Shown here: piece after piece, positions 5,406 through 6,524 of the stretch
Numbering within the stretch: position 1 is the stretch's first letter
Layout: each line of letters opens with the position of its first letter
NCBI GenBank assembly: GCA_016865955.1
Contig: VGNW01000134.1
Coordinates: forward strand, 1-6,524
Direction: 5' to 3'
DNA: 6,524 nucleotides
DNA from: Chloroflexota bacterium
GTDB taxonomy: Bacteria; Chloroflexota; Dehalococcoidia; SZUA-161
Program-made: the position numbers and the translations under genes
The notes under the pieces: model-generated
Databases searched by the model: none
What the model was told of the DNA's origin: nothing
What the model saw: the letters and a program-made list of their open reading frames with translations, nothing else

Positions 5406-6524
5406 TCACCACCCGATCAAATTCCAACCTGCGGTCAGACTCCTTGTAAACAATGAGCAGTCCCCGGTAACTTTAATCCAGTAACCTCTGCCGCTGATTA
5501 AAACATCAAGTGTGCTGCCCAAATCATCATTGGGGTCATACATCTGCCAGCCCGCTTCAGAGGTGTATCCCCAAACTATGATAATCTTATCGATTATACT
5601 GGCAAGCGATTGCTTCAGCGGGAATGTAACAGGGGTCGGAAGAGGCGGCAAAGCATCGGAAGTGGTTATGGTAAAGCAATCAGTCAGAGCAACGCCAGCT
5701 ATTTTAACGCTTACCGTATAACCGCCCGCAGGTAAGCCTGGAACAATGAAGGTAGTCGTAAACTTTCCTACCTCATTTGTTATCGACGGAACCATCAGAA
5801 CATTGGTGTTGCCAAATTTAAGCTCCTCAATCCCACTATAAGGTTGGAAACCGGTCCCTTCAACAGCGGCTGTTGTTCCGGCAAAGCCATCTTTAGGTTT
5901 CACAATAAAGGTTGGCCCTTTTAGAGAGAACCTTACTGGCAATGCTGTGTTCCCCAATATATCCGATGCCGAAATAAGAGATACAGGATTCGCTGTCAGA
6001 GGCACTGTGAACTGCGTGCTAAAATATCCTTTATCGTTAGGTGTAACCAAGCCTACAACTTCCCCACCGAAAGTAACGCTAACAGAACCGGGCATCTGCA
6101 ACGGCCAGCCATTTCCCGATATCGTGATTTTTTCACCTTTAAACGCAGTCGCCGGTGATACAGAAACAGTGGGTTGTGTAATAGTGAAGTTGCGGGTCGC
6201 AACTATATTGCCGTCGTTAATCGTAACTGCATGCCCACCTACAGCCGCTGCTGGTACAGTCAATGTGGTTGAGCATACATGGCCCGTAAAATCAATAGAT
6301 AACGGGCTGGTGTTCCAGGATATCCCCCCGAATGTAATCCCACCCACGGGGATTACGCCGTCCGGAGTCATATTCGTGACGCACATGGTAACCTTGGTGC
6401 CTATAGGTCCCGAGGTCGGTGTCATCGTTACCACCGGTGCAGTGATCGTGAAGGTAGTAGCACTGACTGTCCCTCCTGAAGTTTTCACCATCACTGCTCT
6501 TGAACCACAACAAATAGCAGTTAG
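5406..6524 (-). CDS. Secreted or surface protein with tandem IPT/TIG-like Ig domains, 5' truncated by window edge
   Basis: The reading frame is open to the right edge, so the true start is outside and the GTG at 6494 is only an internal codon; 372 residues are visible. The sequence is rich in Thr, Val, Gly and Pro, typical of extracellular beta folds. Numbered from 6494, three related units begin PVVTMTPTSGPIGTKVT (20-36), PTVSVSPATAFKGEKITISG (108-127) and PTFIVKPKDGFAGTTAAVEG (194-213), each about 85-90 residues and matching the IPT/TIG pattern of P-x-x-G-x-x-G-x-x-V-x-I. Residues before 18 look like the end of another unit. A linker, PPLPTP (283-288), leads to a terminal module of about 75 residues with IIIVWGYTSEAGWQMYDPND (304-323), GRGYWIKVTGDC (335-346) and a final AGWNLIGW. 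I recall this module on cell-surface proteins of Dehalococcoidia. No sortase motif or C-terminal membrane helix is present. Probable role: adhesion or cell-surface structure; ligand unknown. Confidence 0.8.
   Translation of the reverse strand, partial: LTAICCGSRAVMVKTSGGTVSATTFTITAPVVTMTPTSGPIGTKVTMCVTNMTPDGVIPVGGITFGGISWNTSPLSIDFTGHVCSTTLTVPAAAVGGHAVTINDGNIVATRNFTITQPTVSVSPATAFKGEKITISGNGWPLQMPGSVSVTFGGEVVGLVTPNDKGYFSTQFTVPLTANPVSLISASDILGNTALPVRFSLKGPTFIVKPKDGFAGTTAAVEGTGFQPYSGIEELKFGNTNVLMVPSITNEVGKFTTTFIVPGLPAGGYTVSVKIAGVALTDCFTITTSDALPPLPTPVTFPLKQSLASIIDKIIIVWGYTSEAGWQMYDPNDDLGSTLDVLISGRGYWIKVTGDCSLFTRSLTAGWNLIGW

Noticed and set aside
6492..6494. GTG at 6494 as the true start of the TIG protein
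   Set aside because: The frame stays open to base 6524, there is no signal peptide after the GTG, and the first residues read as the end of a preceding Ig-like unit.

Overview
The window looks like a bacterial chromosome segment, most likely from the Chloroflexota, perhaps a Dehalococcoidia-type anaerobe. That placement rests on my recollection of similar gene sets, of the surface-protein C-terminal module at 5406-5640, and of the dispersed intergenic repeats at 758-837 and 901-928. It was not searched. Coding density is high, genes have clear Shine-Dalgarno sites, and there are no tRNA, rRNA, CRISPR or transposase genes.

Layout: (1) 2-742 (+) is the C-terminal part of an SCP2-type thiolase, cut by the left edge. 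(2) 743-936 is a convergent intergenic gap holding palindromic repeats. (3) 937-3757 (-) is a three-gene, probably co-transcribed set, in transcription order: a MaoC/FAS1-type hot-dog hydratase, a 4-hydroxybutyryl-CoA dehydratase / 4-hydroxyphenylacetate 3-hydroxylase family protein, and a short-chain dehydrogenase. A GC-rich block of three hairpins separates the last two genes. (4) 3758-3905 is a divergent promoter region. (5) 3906-5330 (+) is a complete pyruvate kinase gene, followed by a strong bidirectional terminator hairpin. (6) 5406-6524 (-) is the C-terminal part of a secreted or surface protein with tandem IPT/TIG-like Ig folds, cut by the right edge.

How the genes could work together: the dehydratase-like protein keeps all four residues (Cys96, Cys100, His284, Cys291) that would bind the [4Fe-4S] cluster of 4-hydroxybutyryl-CoA dehydratase. 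With the hydratase, the dehydrogenase and the thiolase, this gives a plausible route from a 4-hydroxyacyl-CoA through an enoyl-CoA, a 3-hydroxyacyl-CoA and a 3-ketoacyl-CoA to acetyl-CoA. A MaoC-type hydratase and a FabG/PhaB-type dehydrogenase would both handle the (R)-3-hydroxy isomer, so the stereochemistry fits. This is inference: substrate length and direction cannot be read from the sequence, and two active-site differences (hydratase Asn22-region motif at Asn35, dehydratase Asp249) argue for a variant or different substrate.
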